A DNA stretch of 64,000 nucleotides, from contig NZ_KI392031.1 in NCBI RefSeq assembly GCF_000158475.2, forward strand, positions 448,588-512,587, written 5' to 3'. Each line of letters opens with the position of its first letter. The first letter of the stretch is position 1. The notes under the pieces are model-generated. The model saw only the letters and a program-made list of their open reading frames with translations. It had not been told where the DNA came from and did not search any database. The stretch is from Oxalobacter paraformigenes (GTDB lineage Bacteria > Pseudomonadota > Gammaproteobacteria > Burkholderiales > Burkholderiaceae_D). Positions 29,028-38,411 of the stretch are shown in pieces. Made by a program: the position numbers and the translations under genes.

Positions 29028-30287
29028 ATGCTGTTACCGGGGCTTTACGGGGTGTTGCAAGGCCGGGTGTTCAGACGGTGTTTCTGTGGGGGAAAAAATA
29101 CACGGTATATCAGCGAAGAGGCCGATGAAGAAGCCGTTGCGGAAATTTTTGTACGGGTCAATTCAGGAGGGAAGAGCCTGAATGAGAATGATTTTATCTT
29201 GACACTGATTTCCATTCATGATGAAACGGAAAGGCGCCGTATCGAGCGTTTTTGTTACGAAGCGACCATACCTGTTTCAGGCGGTACCTCCTACAATCTG
29301 TTGTTCAACCCGAAACCTTCCCATATTATTCGCGCCGTCATGGCCTACGGGTTCAAACGCGCCCGGCTCCGGTACGCCTACATGCTTTTGCGCGGCAGGG
29401 ATATGAAAACGGAGACCTACAGTGCCGGATTGCGTGACAAAATGTTCGCGCGCCTGAAAAATCGTCTGGACGACGTGCCTGACCTGAATAACTGGCACGA
29501 ATTCATTCACTGTGTCATGAGTGCCGGGTATTTTTCGCGTTCACTGATTGCTTCTGAAAATGCGCTGGTTTATACGTATGTGATGTATTTGATCGGTAAA
29601 TATGATTTCGGCATTGACGCAGCGGCTTTGAGGAAGCTGGTTTGACAATGGTTTTATATGGTTTCGGTGACCGCTTATTACAGTACTTCCGCCGAAACGA
29701 CAGTTCAGGCCGATCTGAATGTAATTGAAGAGCTGGAAAATGCGGAGGATTTTTTCCATTTCATTGACGGTAAAATAAATGCCGTTTTCACGAATGATTA
29801 TTTTGAAATAGGCTTGCCTGACGAGCTGAACAGTTCAGCCGCTATCAGTCCGGCATGGTATGGGTACTGCGCGTCACAAAACGTTCTGGATTCTTCAGTG
29901 CTGTTTTCGTTCGTTCCAATCAGGAATTTGTTTGCGCCGGGCGCGTCCGGGACGAAAACCGCCATAGAAAAACATCATTTGTTTCCAAAAGCATGGCTTT
30001 CCCGAAAAGGGATTTCGAAAGATCGCGACAGAAACCAGATTGCGAATTTTGCCTATATCGAGTGGAAAGACAATCTTGGCATTTCCGATGAAGAGCCTGC
30101 CAGGTACTGGGAGAGGCTGTCCGGACATTTCAGCAACGCGGATATGAGGAAAATGATGGCGGACAACGCGTTGCCCGACAACGGGTTTCACATGGATTAT
30201 TTCGCGTTTCTGGCTGAACGGCGAAAACGGATGGCCCGGATTATCCGGAGGGGATACGAGAGGCTGAAACAGGGGGAGGTCGTTTGA
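29028..30287 (+). pseudogene. Broken DUF262/DUF1524 protein (GmrSD-like type IV restriction family)
   Basis: The sequence encodes the second half of a DUF262 domain (V-R-V-N-S-G-G-K-S-L-N-E-N-D, about 29145-29200) and, downstream in the same frame, a DUF1524 HNH-type domain (E-K-H-H-L-F-P-K-A-W-L, near 29970). Intact members are about 550-700 aa and combine nucleotide-dependent sensing with nuclease activity against modified phage DNA. Two lesions are visible. An in-frame TGA at 29643-29645 interrupts ...R-K-L-V / Q-W-F-Y-M... in one continuous frame. The N-terminal DUF262 motifs are missing: a short L-Y-G-V-L-Q-G remnant joins directly to the middle of the domain. It is most likely a dead defence gene. 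Two separately translated halves (29028-29645 and 29658-30287) are less likely. Confidence 0.8.
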
Positions 30288-30328
30288 AAAACCCCGCCTG
30301 AGTGCGCTTGCCGGCAGGTGAGGTTTTT
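30288..30328 (+). terminator. Possible bidirectional terminator between the DUF262 remnant and rclA
   Basis: Imperfect stem AACCCCGCCTG / CAGGTGAGGTT (one mismatch, one G-U) followed by T residues, and preceded by A residues that would serve rclA on the minus strand. Confidence 0.45.
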
Positions 30329-30346
30329 CAGGTGAGGATAAAAGAC

Positions 30347-31732
30347 TTACGTCATTGGCTGGCCCATCAGATCGTTCAAGGCTTCGCTCATCGACGGATG
30401 GGTGAAAATGAAGTCGCGAAGGAAGGTGCCGGGCTGGCCGGTTTTCATGGCTATCGCGATCAGATTGATGACTTCACTGGAATCGGCGCAAAAGAGCGTC
30501 GCGCCCAGTATTTTTCCGGTTTGTTTGTCGATGACCGCTTTCAAAAGGCCGTCGGTCTGTTCGAGGGTATGGGCGCGGGGGACGGAGGCGGCCGGGAGCC
30601 TGACGACGCCGATATCCATGCCGCTGGCGCGCGCTTCATCCTCGCCGATCCCGATCCGGGAAAGCGGCGGATCAATGAAGACGGCATAGGCGAACGGGTC
30701 GCGGTCGGCGGTGTTTCTCGCGTGATGGCCGAAAAGGTCGTCACGGATGATGCGGTAATCGTCCAGTGAGATATAGGTGAATTGCGGGCCGCCCTTGACG
30801 TCGCCCATGGCCCAGACGTGCGGGTTGGAGGTTTTCAGGCGGGAATCGACGACAACAGCGCCCCGGGCATCGGTTTCGATGCCGGCGGCCGCCAGATTCA
30901 GCGAGCCGGTTTCCGGACGACGGCCGGTTGCGAGCAGGACGGCGTCGGCTTCGATTTCGTAGCTGTAGCCGCCTTCGGTATCGTGGCAGGAGAGCTTTAC
31001 GCCATCGGTCATATCCCGGATGGATTCGGTGCGGGCGTTCATGCGGAATTCAATCCCTTTTTTTTCCATCACGGCCTTGACTGCCGCGGCGATGTCGCGG
31101 TCTTCTTTCGGGATGAAATCGGAATGCTTGTCCAGTACTGTGACGTCGGAGCCGAAGGAAGCGTACATGAAGGCGAATTCCAGCCCGATGTAGCCGCCGC
31201 CGATGATCGCGAGCCGCTGCGGCAGTTTTTCCAGCTGCATGATGGTCGTGCTGGTATAGACGCGCTGGCTGTCTCTTACCCCTTCAATGGCCGGGATGAT
31301 CGAACGGGCGCCGGTATTGATGAAAATATGGTCCGAGCCCAGTTCGAGCGTGTCGCCGTCCGCCAGCGCGACCGATACGGTGTTGTGCGAGATGAAGCGG
31401 CCTTCGCCATGATAAACGCGAATGTTCGGGTTGTCCGCCAGATTGTGATAGTTCCTGTCGCGCAGCATGGCAGTCAGCGCGTTTTTCTTTTCGATGGCTT
31501 CGGTGTAGTGCCGTTTTTCGGCCGTCTTGTCGCCCCGGGTCAGGCAGCCTGTTTCATTGGCCTGATGGATCAGGGTTTTGGTCGGAATGCAGCCGATGTT
31601 GATACAGGTGCCGCCGTACATTTTGTCGTTTCGTTCGATCATGGCGACGTTCCAGCCGCGTCCCGCCAGATCGGCCGCCAGTGTTTTGCCGCCTTTTCCG
31701 AATCCGATAATGATGGCATCGACTTTTTCCAT
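30347..31732 (-). CDS. rclA: RclA-like pyridine nucleotide-disulfide oxidoreductase
   Basis: A 461-aa FAD flavoprotein with close overall similarity to E. coli RclA, a Cu(II) reductase/oxidative-stress enzyme induced by reactive chlorine. It has the FAD motif G-F-G-K-G-G-K-T (10-17), the redox cysteines in G-G-T-C-I-N-I-G-C-I-P-T-K (C43 and C48), an NAD-binding G-G-G-Y-I-G-L-E-F segment, W-A-M-G-D-V-x-G-G-x-Q-F-T-Y-I-S-L-D-D-Y-R-I near the FAD, and the C-terminal F-T-H-P-S-M-S-E-A-L-N-D-L. The start at 31732 follows AAGGAAAA. RclB, RclC and RclR are not next to it. The window also carries a copper ATPase, which fits the copper-reducing role proposed for RclA. Confidence 0.9.
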   Translation of the reverse strand: MEKVDAIIIGFGKGGKTLAADLAGRGWNVAMIERNDKMYGGTCINIGCIPTKTLIHQANETGCLTRGDKTAEKRHYTEAIEKKNALTAMLRDRNYHNLADNPNIRVYHGEGRFISHNTVSVALADGDTLELGSDHIFINTGARSIIPAIEGVRDSQRVYTSTTIMQLEKLPQRLAIIGGGYIGLEFAFMYASFGSDVTVLDKHSDFIPKEDRDIAAAVKAVMEKKGIEFRMNARTESIRDMTDGVKLSCHDTEGGYSYEIEADAVLLATGRRPETGSLNLAAAGIETDARGAVVVDSRLKTSNPHVWAMGDVKGGPQFTYISLDDYRIIRDDLFGHHARNTADRDPFAYAVFIDPPLSRIGIGEDEARASGMDIGVVRLPAASVPRAHTLEQTDGLLKAVIDKQTGKILGATLFCADSSEVINLIAIAMKTGQPGTFLRDFIFTHPSMSEALNDLMGQPMT

Positions 31733-32100
31733 GATGTTTTCCTTTTGGTTGGGTGAAATCCCGCTCTGAACCGTTTTGGACAGGTTTTTCCCGGATCCGC
31801 CCTGTGCCGGTCATGCAGGCGGAATGGCAGCATGACATGTTTTTCAGGAAACCGTTTTTATCCAGATCATGAAAGAGTTTAACGCAGTGTTGTGTTTCCT
31901 GCAGGGAATGTTGAGGCGTCGGGCTGTGTGAGAGGTTCCCGCGCCGCTGGAAAAAGAGCGCAGGGAATGGCGGAAACCGGAAAAAACGGGAAGCGGCAGG
32001 AAAAAGGAGCGTGCCCTACCCGTTTCCGGAAGCATCCGCCCATTGTAGCGGAAAAAGCAAAAGGCCAGCGCAAACCGGACAGGGAGGGAAAGCGTTGAAA
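31733..32100. other. Intergenic region upstream of rclA
   Basis: About 370 bp without a recognised gene. It should contain the rclA promoter. I saw no clear regulator site. Confidence 0.4.
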
Positions 32101-32140
32101 GCCCTGTCCCGGGCTGTTTTCCGGATACAGGGCAGGGGCT
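32101..32140 (-). terminator. Weak terminator after the FMN-binding protein gene
   Basis: Minus-strand stem GCCCTGT / ACAGGGC with a long loop and only a short T run, directly after the stop at 32144. Confidence 0.35.
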
Positions 32141-32143
32141 TTT

Positions 32144-32599
32144 TCATTTCCGGTGTTCAAGTTCCGAGGGATCGGGCGCGATCGGCAGGTCTTCCTTGTC
32201 GAAAGCGTACACGTCCTGAACGGGCGGGTTGACGGACAGGTCGTAGTAATCGAGTTTTTCCGCCACGAAGCGCAGGTAGGCCAGTTCCTTGTAATGGGTA
32301 TAAAGGCGTTGCAGGAGCTGGCTGTTTTGGTAAATCTCGCGGCAGGTTTCGTCGGGGACGTCGAAATGGACTTTTCCGGCAACGCGTACTGACACGTCGC
32401 CTTCCCAGGCCAGCGCTTCGGCACGGTCGTTGTCTTGCAACTGGGCATAGGTTTCCGAAAGCGGGGAAACGGCGAAATACAGGGTATGCCCTTCGGTTTT
32501 CATCAATTGCAGGACGCGGACTTTCGGGTGGTGTTCCCTGTCGCAGGTGGCAAACGCCATGTCTTCATGGCCTTCAAGGAAATGAAACGCTTTTTTCAT
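32144..32599 (-). CDS. Pyridoxamine 5'-phosphate oxidase-like FMN-binding protein
   Basis: A 151-aa split-barrel flavin-binding protein. Its N-terminus H-F-L-E-G-H-E-D-M-A-F-A-T, then H-P-K-V-R-V-L-Q and L-Y-F-A-V-S-P-L-S-E-T-Y-A-Q-L, follow the PNPOx-like fold used by small FMN-dependent reductases. V-S-V-R-V-A-G-K-V-H-F and a C-terminal helix complete the barrel. The start at 32599 has AAAGG upstream. It follows the NAD(P)-binding protein gene by 11 bp and is almost certainly co-transcribed, suggesting a small flavin/nicotinamide redox pair. The substrate is unknown. Confidence 0.8.
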   Translation of the reverse strand: MKKAFHFLEGHEDMAFATCDREHHPKVRVLQLMKTEGHTLYFAVSPLSETYAQLQDNDRAEALAWEGDVSVRVAGKVHFDVPDETCREIYQNSQLLQRLYTHYKELAYLRFVAEKLDYYDLSVNPPVQDVYAFDKEDLPIAPDPSELEHRK

Positions 32600-32610
32600 G
32601 AGGGTGCCTT

Positions 32611-33273
32611 TCAGTAGCCGATAGTAAAACGTTCCTTGTGATGGACAGGCGCGTCGGTTTCATCCAGAAGCGCCGACGCGTAATCTTCCAGTGAAATCGT
32701 GCTTTGCCCGTTCGGATCGACGATCAGGTCGTCTTTGCCGAGCCGGTAGGTATTGGTGCGGCCTGCCGGGATGAAACTGGCGGCCGGCGAAAACCAGACC
32801 CAGTCGATATCGTGTTCATGACACAAGACGTCGAGATAGAACGCGCCCAGCATGCGCAAGGCCGAATCGTCGCCGATCAGGCCGGTATCCATGAGCCGGA
32901 CGCCGGGTTCGACGAAAAGGGTGGCCGGTTCGCCGACAAAGAGAAGACGGGGAACCCGCGCTTCCTTCACGCCTTCCAGAATGAAGGGATACCGTTCCAG
33001 TACCGATTCAAAGAGATCGGGCTGTTCCCAGACCGGGTTGTGCGACACGATGACCGCGTCGGCGTTCTGGCTCAGTCCGGCGATTTTGTCCACAGAATAG
33101 ACGTCGGTTTGGACGATGTCCAGATTCGGGTTTTCAAGCGGGATACGGTCGGGAAACGGATCGACGGCAGTCACGTGATGATTGCGCGACAGCGCCTCAG
33201 CCACGACCTGCCGGCCGATCGTTCCGCCTCCGCCGAAAACGACGAGATGCATGTTGGGTCTAGAAAGTCGCAT
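32611..33273 (-). CDS. NAD(P)-binding atypical SDR / NmrA-like protein
   Basis: A 220-aa Rossmann protein. The dinucleotide motif G-G-G-G-T-I-G (about residues 14-20) is followed by V-T-A-V-D-P-F, and V-I-V-S-H-N-P-V-W fits the fourth strand of SDR folds. No Y-x-x-x-K catalytic pair is evident, as in atypical SDRs of the NmrA/YwnB type. The ATG at 33273 has AAGGA 10 bp upstream; a second ATG at codon 8 is an alternative. It lies 11 bp upstream of the FMN-binding gene, and rclA follows further down on the same strand. A role in redox or isomerase chemistry is plausible, but the substrate is unknown. Confidence 0.75.
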   Translation of the reverse strand: MRLSRPNMHLVVFGGGGTIGRQVVAEALSRNHHVTAVDPFPDRIPLENPNLDIVQTDVYSVDKIAGLSQNADAVIVSHNPVWEQPDLFESVLERYPFILEGVKEARVPRLLFVGEPATLFVEPGVRLMDTGLIGDDSALRMLGAFYLDVLCHEHDIDWVWFSPAASFIPAGRTNTYRLGKDDLIVDPNGQSTISLEDYASALLDETDAPVHHKERFTIGY

Positions 33274-33737
33274 GCTTTAATGTCCTTAAGGTGGATTCAG
33301 TACTTGGAGGGGAAAAAGGGGAAAGGGTTCCGGGGGCGGCGGGCGGGGTTGAGCAAACCCGGTACGGGAAAAAGCGCCTGTCGGGGTGGTGGCAAGGAAG
33401 ACGGGAAATAACAAGGTTTGTCTTTGGGAGAAGCAAGGTTTCCTGAAAAAGCCTGTTTTTGATTTTTTGAGCGGTTTTTCCGGGTTGCCGGAACGCAGGG
33501 GGCGCAAGGCCCGATTTCATGAAGCGGGGAACAAGCTGTTCTTTTTTTGCTTTTCCAGAGGGAACGCCAGTTCCGGCGAATCGCTGTCCGGAAAGTTTTT
33601 CGCCTTCCGATAGGCCGTCCCGATTTTTGGGAGCGCCTGCCTTGATGAAAATGGCGCGAAAAATGGAATCGGAAGAGGCCATTTTGGCGACAGAAAACAG
33701 AAGTACGCGCAACTTCGCCAGAATGCGGAAAAATGGT
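33274..33737. other. Intergenic region downstream of the tandem paralogues
   Basis: About 460 bp between the second paralogue and the NAD(P)-binding gene. No supported gene or clear terminator is seen. It should hold the promoter of the redox pair. Confidence 0.4.
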
Positions 33738-34622
33738 TTATCCCCGCAGCACCGGATAACAGCGCACCATGAATCCCAGCCGGTCGATGATGCAGCGGGC
33801 TTTCCTTGTCGTGACAAGCGTATCGGGGCGGCGGGCCAGATAGCCTTCGCCGACGGTGTGGGTAAAGGAGAGGGTGAGGCGGTAAACGCCGAGCCGGGCA
33901 TGTTTTTGCCGCGCGAAACGGGCAGCGGCCATTTCGCGGATGGCGTCGGTATCGGTGTTTTTGTTCCAGCGGGCAGCATCGCGGGGGAGGCCGGGGACGC
34001 CGTCGGGCGTCGTTCCGGTTTCCGCCCAGTGTCGCAGGCGCTCGAGCGGTTGGGTGGCGGCGTGTCTTTCCAGGTCACCTGGCAGGATCAGGCCTTTTCT
34101 TTCGGGCCAGTCGGGAAATGGCCCGTTTTCGTCCGCTTCGGAAACAAGGTCGGAATAGAGGGTGTTGGCAAAGGCCTGACGGCGGTTTTCACGGTAGCGG
34201 GCAAGCTCGATGGTGGCCGGGGGCGGCGAACCGGACAGGGTTTCGCGGACGATGCCGAAAAAGAGGCGGGCGGACGGGACGGCAAGGGGGATGCCGTAGG
34301 AGGGCAGGATCCAGTCCGTTTTTCCGGAGCCGCTTGCCAGATAATAGTCCAGCGTGTTCATGATTTTTTCGCGGGACGAGGGCATGAAGCGGGCCCAGAC
34401 AGGCCGTATCCAGCTATCGGCCAGTTCGCGGATGGCGTTTGGGTCGGAAAAGTCCCGGTTCAGGAATGTTTCGGTTTCCGTGTCGGACAGGGCGGCGAGT
34501 TCGCCCAGCAGATCGCCCATGAATTCCCAGTGGACGTCGGAGACGCCCGGTTTGGGCCGGGGCGGCGGAAAATCCAGCCATTCGACCAGTTTTTGAAAGC
34601 CTTTTTTCAGGGTGCCGAACAT
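33738..34622 (-). CDS. Uncharacterised protein, paralogue of the adjacent gene
   Basis: A 294-aa soluble protein of a family I do not recognise. It shares collinear motifs with the upstream neighbour: W-x-F-M-G-D-x-L-G-E-L near residue 33, R-D-F-S near 55, Y-Y-L near 92, I-P-L-A-x-x-S-A near 108, W-A-E-T-G-T-T-P-D-G-V-P-G-L (about 198-211), and a C-terminal R-x-R/K-A-R-x-I-I-D-R-L-G-x-x-x-x-x-Y-P-V-L. There is no signal peptide, membrane segment or known catalytic motif. The start at 34622 follows GGAAGGG-type sequence. It lies 111 bp after its paralogue, across a 13-bp hairpin. Confidence 0.7.
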   Translation of the reverse strand: MFGTLKKGFQKLVEWLDFPPPRPKPGVSDVHWEFMGDLLGELAALSDTETETFLNRDFSDPNAIRELADSWIRPVWARFMPSSREKIMNTLDYYLASGSGKTDWILPSYGIPLAVPSARLFFGIVRETLSGSPPPATIELARYRENRRQAFANTLYSDLVSEADENGPFPDWPERKGLILPGDLERHAATQPLERLRHWAETGTTPDGVPGLPRDAARWNKNTDTDAIREMAAARFARQKHARLGVYRLTLSFTHTVGEGYLARRPDTLVTTRKARCIIDRLGFMVRCYPVLRG

Positions 34623-34679
34623 GGTTTGGAAGGGAAAAGTCGCCGGGCGAAAGCGGCAGCCTGGAACGCGTGCCGCTTG

Positions 34680-34710
34680 CGGCGTCCGGCGGCCAGCCCG
34701 CCGGACGCCG
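34680..34710 (-). repeat. 13-bp perfect GC-rich hairpin between the paralogues
   Basis: Arms 34680-34692 and 34698-34710 with a 5-nt loop. No T tract follows on the minus strand, so it is not a standard terminator. An RNA-processing or stabilising hairpin, or partial attenuator, is possible. Confidence 0.6.
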
Positions 34711-34733
34711 TATGCCGTCCGCAGCTGCCTTGC

Positions 34734-35600
34734 CTATTTCAGGATAGGATAGTTGGTGAGCAGGTTGCCGAGCCGGTCGAAGAGGAAACGGGCCCGTCTC
34801 GTTTTGACCGGTTTGGTGGTGCCCTTGAAAAAGCCGATGCCGATGTCTTTTTCAAAGGTGAGGGTCAGGCGATCGACATACAGGCCGTTTTCCTGCAATT
34901 CCCCGAACTGGTTGAGCGCCCTCTGGTTGGCCCGGTTCATGTCGTAATAGTCGAGCCATTTGGCGGCGTCCGACATGAGTCCCTTGATGTTGTTCGGCCG
35001 GATCCCGGTTGTCGCCCATAATTTCATTTCGTCGAGCGTTCTTTCCGGGGAGTACCATTCCAAAAGATCGGTTCTGACGGTGCCGATCCGTTCCGGGCTG
35101 GCATAGTAAGAGGTGTCAGACCAGTCGGGGCGTTCGGCCGTCTTGTACAGGGAATTGATGAATTCCGGGCTGGTGTCTTCCTCGTAGTCGTCCGGATTGA
35201 TGGGATCGGGAAAGTTCGAAAGGAAAAATTCCTGCCAGATGACGGTGTAGAACTGTTTGGCGGAGGCGATGGGAATGGGAATCTGGAAGGCGTTGACGAT
35301 GCTGTCGAGCTCTTTTTCGGGCTGGTGAAGGTACCATGCCAGCGTGTCCCGGATGCGCAGTTTGCTTTCTTCGGTGAAAAGGTAAAAGTCCGGCATGATC
35401 CAGGGTTGCAGGAAATAGCGCAGGGCGACCGTTTCGGTAAAATCCCGCTGGGCGAATTCAATGATTTCCTCGTCGGTGGGAAGGATGAGTTCGCCTAAAA
35501 TGTCGCCCATGAAGCCCCAGTAGTATCTTTTTTTCCTTTCTTTTCCCCAAAGGTGTTCGCGATAGGTTTTGAAAAAATCCCCAAGCGTCATTTTTCCCAT
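34734..35600 (-). CDS. Uncharacterised protein, paralogue of the adjacent gene
   Basis: A 288-aa protein, collinear with the downstream paralogue. It has Y-W-G-F-M-G-D-I-L-G-E-L (about 27-38), R-D-F-T-E-T, W-Y-L-H-Q-P, I-P-I-P-I-A-S-A-K-Q-F-Y, W-A-T-T-G-I-R-P-N-N-I-K-G-L, D-A-A-K-W-L-D-Y-Y-D, and the C-terminal R-R-A-R-F-L-F-D-R-L-G-N-L-L-T-N-Y-P-I-L-K. It is rich in aromatic and acidic residues and appears cytosolic. The start at 35600 follows AGGACGG. It begins 46 bp after the preA stop on the same strand, so it may be read from the preT-preA transcript. Function unknown. Confidence 0.72.
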   Translation of the reverse strand: MGKMTLGDFFKTYREHLWGKERKKRYYWGFMGDILGELILPTDEEIIEFAQRDFTETVALRYFLQPWIMPDFYLFTEESKLRIRDTLAWYLHQPEKELDSIVNAFQIPIPIASAKQFYTVIWQEFFLSNFPDPINPDDYEEDTSPEFINSLYKTAERPDWSDTSYYASPERIGTVRTDLLEWYSPERTLDEMKLWATTGIRPNNIKGLMSDAAKWLDYYDMNRANQRALNQFGELQENGLYVDRLTLTFEKDIGIGFFKGTTKPVKTRRARFLFDRLGNLLTNYPILK

Positions 35601-35645
35601 GATGAACCGTCCTGTCGTGTGAAGATGAATGTCATTGTAATGATT

Positions 35646-36899
35646 TTAAGTGTAATGCCGTTTGACGATAACCGGATGGGGTTGCCGCCCCGGCTTGAAT
35701 TCGATGGAGCCCGGAAGAATGCAGCTGGCAACCGGGCAGACGTTCAGGCAGAGGTGGCAGCCGACGCACTGTTCGTTGATGGACGGCGTGCGGGTGTAGT
35801 CGTCCCAGTCGATAGCCTGATGGCCGCCGTCGAAGCAGGACACGTAACAGCGGCCGCAGCCGATGCACCGGCTGGCGTCGATTTCGGGAATGATCCGGAA
35901 GTCGCGGTCGATGTCGTCGGCGGGAACGATATTGGGCAGCGCCTTTCCGACGAGGCCGGAAAGCCGCTCTATGCCGTTTTCATCCATAAAGTGCGAAAGG
36001 CCGCTGGCCAGGTCTTCCACGATGCGGTAGCCGTATTCCATGACGGCACTCGTGACCTGGACGGTTGAGGAACCCACGAGCAGGAATTCAAGCGCGTCTT
36101 TCCAGGTGACGATGCCGCCGATGCCGGAAACGGGGATATGCCGCAGTTCGGGATGCTGTTTCATCTGGGCGATGAAACGCAGGGCAATGGGTTTGATGGC
36201 AGGCCCGGAATAGCCGGATATCGACGATTTGCCGTTGACAACCGGCATGGGACTCAGGCATTCGGTATCGATGCGGGTGATCGCCTTGATGGTGTTGATG
36301 GCGGCGATGCCTTTCGCGCCGGCGTTGACGGCGGCGATCGCCGGGAGTTCCATGTGGCCGATGTTGGGCGTCATTTTCGCCAGAACCGGGAGGTGCGTGG
36401 CCCGGCAGACGGCTTCGGTGTAGCGGGCGACGAGTTCGGGGCTCTGGCCGACGTCGGAACCCATCGCGGAGGACGTCATTTGCGGGCAGGAGAAATTGCA
36501 TTCGATGATGTCCGCGCCGGTGTCGGTGACTTTTTGCGCCAGGGTTCGCCATTCGTCGTCGTCGCTGCCCATGATGGACGCGATCATGACCTTGTCGGGA
36601 AACTCGCGTTTCAGGCGGCGCATGTTTTCCAGATTGACGTCGAGCGGCTTGTCCGAAATCATTTCCATGTTTTTAAAGCCGGTCCAGGGGCCGCCGGGCT
36701 GGCCTGTGATGTCGAAGCGGGGCGAACATTCATCCGGCAGGAAAATGCCGGCGGTTTTATAGACGACGCCGCCCCAGCCGGTCTCGAAGGCTTTGGCGAC
36801 CATGACGTAATCACTGGAAACGGGGGAAGAGGACAGGAAAAACGGGTTTTCGCAACGAATGCCCAGAAAGTCGATGGAAAGGTCTTTTTTCAAGGCCAT
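35646..36899 (-). CDS. preA: NAD-dependent dihydropyrimidine dehydrogenase, subunit PreA
   Basis: The catalytic subunit that reduces uracil and thymine to their dihydro forms using electrons from PreT. The 417-aa product has an FMN-binding TIM barrel of the dihydroorotate dehydrogenase type ([26 protein letters not shown]). Two C-terminal [4Fe-4S] ferredoxin motifs follow (C-I-G-C-G-R-C-x-x-x-C and C-V-G-C-H-L-C-x-x-x-C-P). I chose the ATG at 36899 with CGGAGA upstream; the frame extends to 37049 into non-homologous sequence overlapping preT. It is the second gene of preT-preA. Confidence 0.93.
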   Translation of the reverse strand: MALKKDLSIDFLGIRCENPFFLSSSPVSSDYVMVAKAFETGWGGVVYKTAGIFLPDECSPRFDITGQPGGPWTGFKNMEMISDKPLDVNLENMRRLKREFPDKVMIASIMGSDDDEWRTLAQKVTDTGADIIECNFSCPQMTSSAMGSDVGQSPELVARYTEAVCRATHLPVLAKMTPNIGHMELPAIAAVNAGAKGIAAINTIKAITRIDTECLSPMPVVNGKSSISGYSGPAIKPIALRFIAQMKQHPELRHIPVSGIGGIVTWKDALEFLLVGSSTVQVTSAVMEYGYRIVEDLASGLSHFMDENGIERLSGLVGKALPNIVPADDIDRDFRIIPEIDASRCIGCGRCYVSCFDGGHQAIDWDDYTRTPSINEQCVGCHLCLNVCPVASCILPGSIEFKPGRQPHPVIVKRHYT

Positions 36900-36948
36900 G
36901 GCGTGTCTCCGGAAAAGGTGGTCTTCAGGGTAGGGACTGGCATGCCGT

Positions 36949-38157
36949 TCACCCGGAAATCGTGTCGAGGATGGCTTGCGCCGTTCTTTTGCCGGAAGCG
37001 ATGGCGGCAACGACTGTGCTTCCGCCGTTGACGCGGTCGCCTCCCGCAAACAGGCGCGGATGGTCGGGCAGGGCGGCGATTGTGTCGTCCTGTTCCTGTC
37101 CGACGGCCAGGATGATCTTGTCGGCGGCCAGCGTCATGGAGGAGACGCCGTCCGCGCCGGTAAAGGCGATGTGCGTCACCTTGCCGTTTTCGCCGCGGAT
37201 TTCCTGCGGAAAGAACTCGGTGATGACGGGAACGCCCATGTTGACGGCCAAAAGGGTTTCGGCGATGTTGGCGGAGGCGAAGGCGATCGGCCGGCAGAAG
37301 ACAAGCTTGACATGGGAAGCGAGCAGCGAGACGGCTGTGGTCGCGCAGTCCATGGCGACGTCGCCGTCGCCGATGATGACGAGGCGGTTTCCCTGTTCGG
37401 ACGGTTTTTCCGTGCGGGCCGTTTTCAGCCAGTCGAGTGCGTGAAAAACGCCGTCCAGTTCCTTGCCGGGAAGGTCGAGCGTTTTGGGTTTCCAAAGGCC
37501 CGTGCCGACAAAAACGGCGTCGTATTGCGCGAGCAGATTACTGATGTCGTCTGCGGAAAGGGCAATGTCGCAGACGAATTCAATGCCGAGTTCCTCAATG
37601 CGGGACAGGTCGAAATCGACGATTTCCTGCGGGAGCCTGAACGGCGGGATGGCTAGCGAAAGCATGCCGCCGGGTTTGTCCGTTTTCTCGAAAACCGTGA
37701 CCCGACAGCCTTCCTGCGCCAGTCTGGCGGCGCAGGAAAGGGAGGCCGGACCGGCGCCGATGCAGGCGATGCGTTTGCCGTTGGGCGTGCCCGGTTTCAG
37801 GAAGTGCAGGTTGTGCCGCCGTTCCTCATCGGTGATGAAGCGCTGGAGTCTGGCGATTTCGACCGGCCTGTCCAGCCGGGAACGCAGGCACGCGCCCTCG
37901 CACAGTTCATTGGCCGGGCAGATACGAGAGCAGCTTGCGCCAAACGGGTTGTTTTCCCGGATGGTTTCGGCGGCTCCCCGGATATTGTCAAAACGCAGCG
38001 AACGGATGAAGCGGGCGGGATCGGTGCCTGCCGGACAGGCGTTGCTGCAGGGCGCGTCGTGGCAGAGCAGGCAGCGCGATGCCTCGGCCATGGCGCTGCG
38101 GGCGTCGAATCCCTTTTCCAGTTCCCTGTTTTCCATTACGCGAACGATGCGGCTCAT
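36949..38157 (-). CDS. preT: NAD-dependent dihydropyrimidine dehydrogenase, subunit PreT
   Basis: The FAD/NAD electron-input subunit of the PreTA dihydropyrimidine dehydrogenase. In 402 residues, the N-terminal Fe-S domain has C-L-L-C-H-D-A-P-C-x-x-A-C-P and a second cysteine cluster [15 protein letters not shown]. It is followed by an FAD site [10 protein letters not shown] and an NADH site [10 protein letters not shown]. Its C-terminus has [16 protein letters not shown]. The start at 38157 follows AGGGAGA. It lies 49 bp upstream of preA. Confidence 0.93.
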   Translation of the reverse strand: MSRIVRVMENRELEKGFDARSAMAEASRCLLCHDAPCSNACPAGTDPARFIRSLRFDNIRGAAETIRENNPFGASCSRICPANELCEGACLRSRLDRPVEIARLQRFITDEERRHNLHFLKPGTPNGKRIACIGAGPASLSCAARLAQEGCRVTVFEKTDKPGGMLSLAIPPFRLPQEIVDFDLSRIEELGIEFVCDIALSADDISNLLAQYDAVFVGTGLWKPKTLDLPGKELDGVFHALDWLKTARTEKPSEQGNRLVIIGDGDVAMDCATTAVSLLASHVKLVFCRPIAFASANIAETLLAVNMGVPVITEFFPQEIRGENGKVTHIAFTGADGVSSMTLAADKIILAVGQEQDDTIAALPDHPRLFAGGDRVNGGSTVVAAIASGKRTAQAILDTISG

Positions 38158-38201
38158 AAAATCTCCCTGTGTCCGGCCTGTTTTCCGGTGGCAATACCGT
38201 C

Positions 38202-38207
38202 AGTATA
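38202..38207 (-). promoter_or_regulatory. Candidate -10 box for preT-preA
   Basis: Minus-strand TATACT, 45 bp upstream of the preT start. The -35 is weak. Confidence 0.3.
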
Positions 38208-38411
38208 AGGGAAAGTGCCGGGTTCGTGAGAAGACGCTTTTCGTCAGCGTGCGAAAAGGGCGTTAAGGATGTTTTCCGGGAAGCGTCGTTTTCCGTGCCG
38301 GTACGCGAGAGCGGGACAATCGCCGCGCGGATGGGGAAAAGGCAGGGACGGCTCCCAAAGACCGTTTTGCCGGAAAAATGGAGGCGCGGCAACTCGCCAG
38401 CGGGAAAAACA

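Noticed and set aside
34680-34710. Terminator between the two paralogues
   Set aside because: The stem is perfect but no T tract follows in the direction of transcription.
38169-38411. N-terminal part of the open frame leading into the orphan nuclease-like domain
   Set aside because: It is basic and low-complexity with no similarity, overlaps the preT promoter, and is probably an accidental extension.
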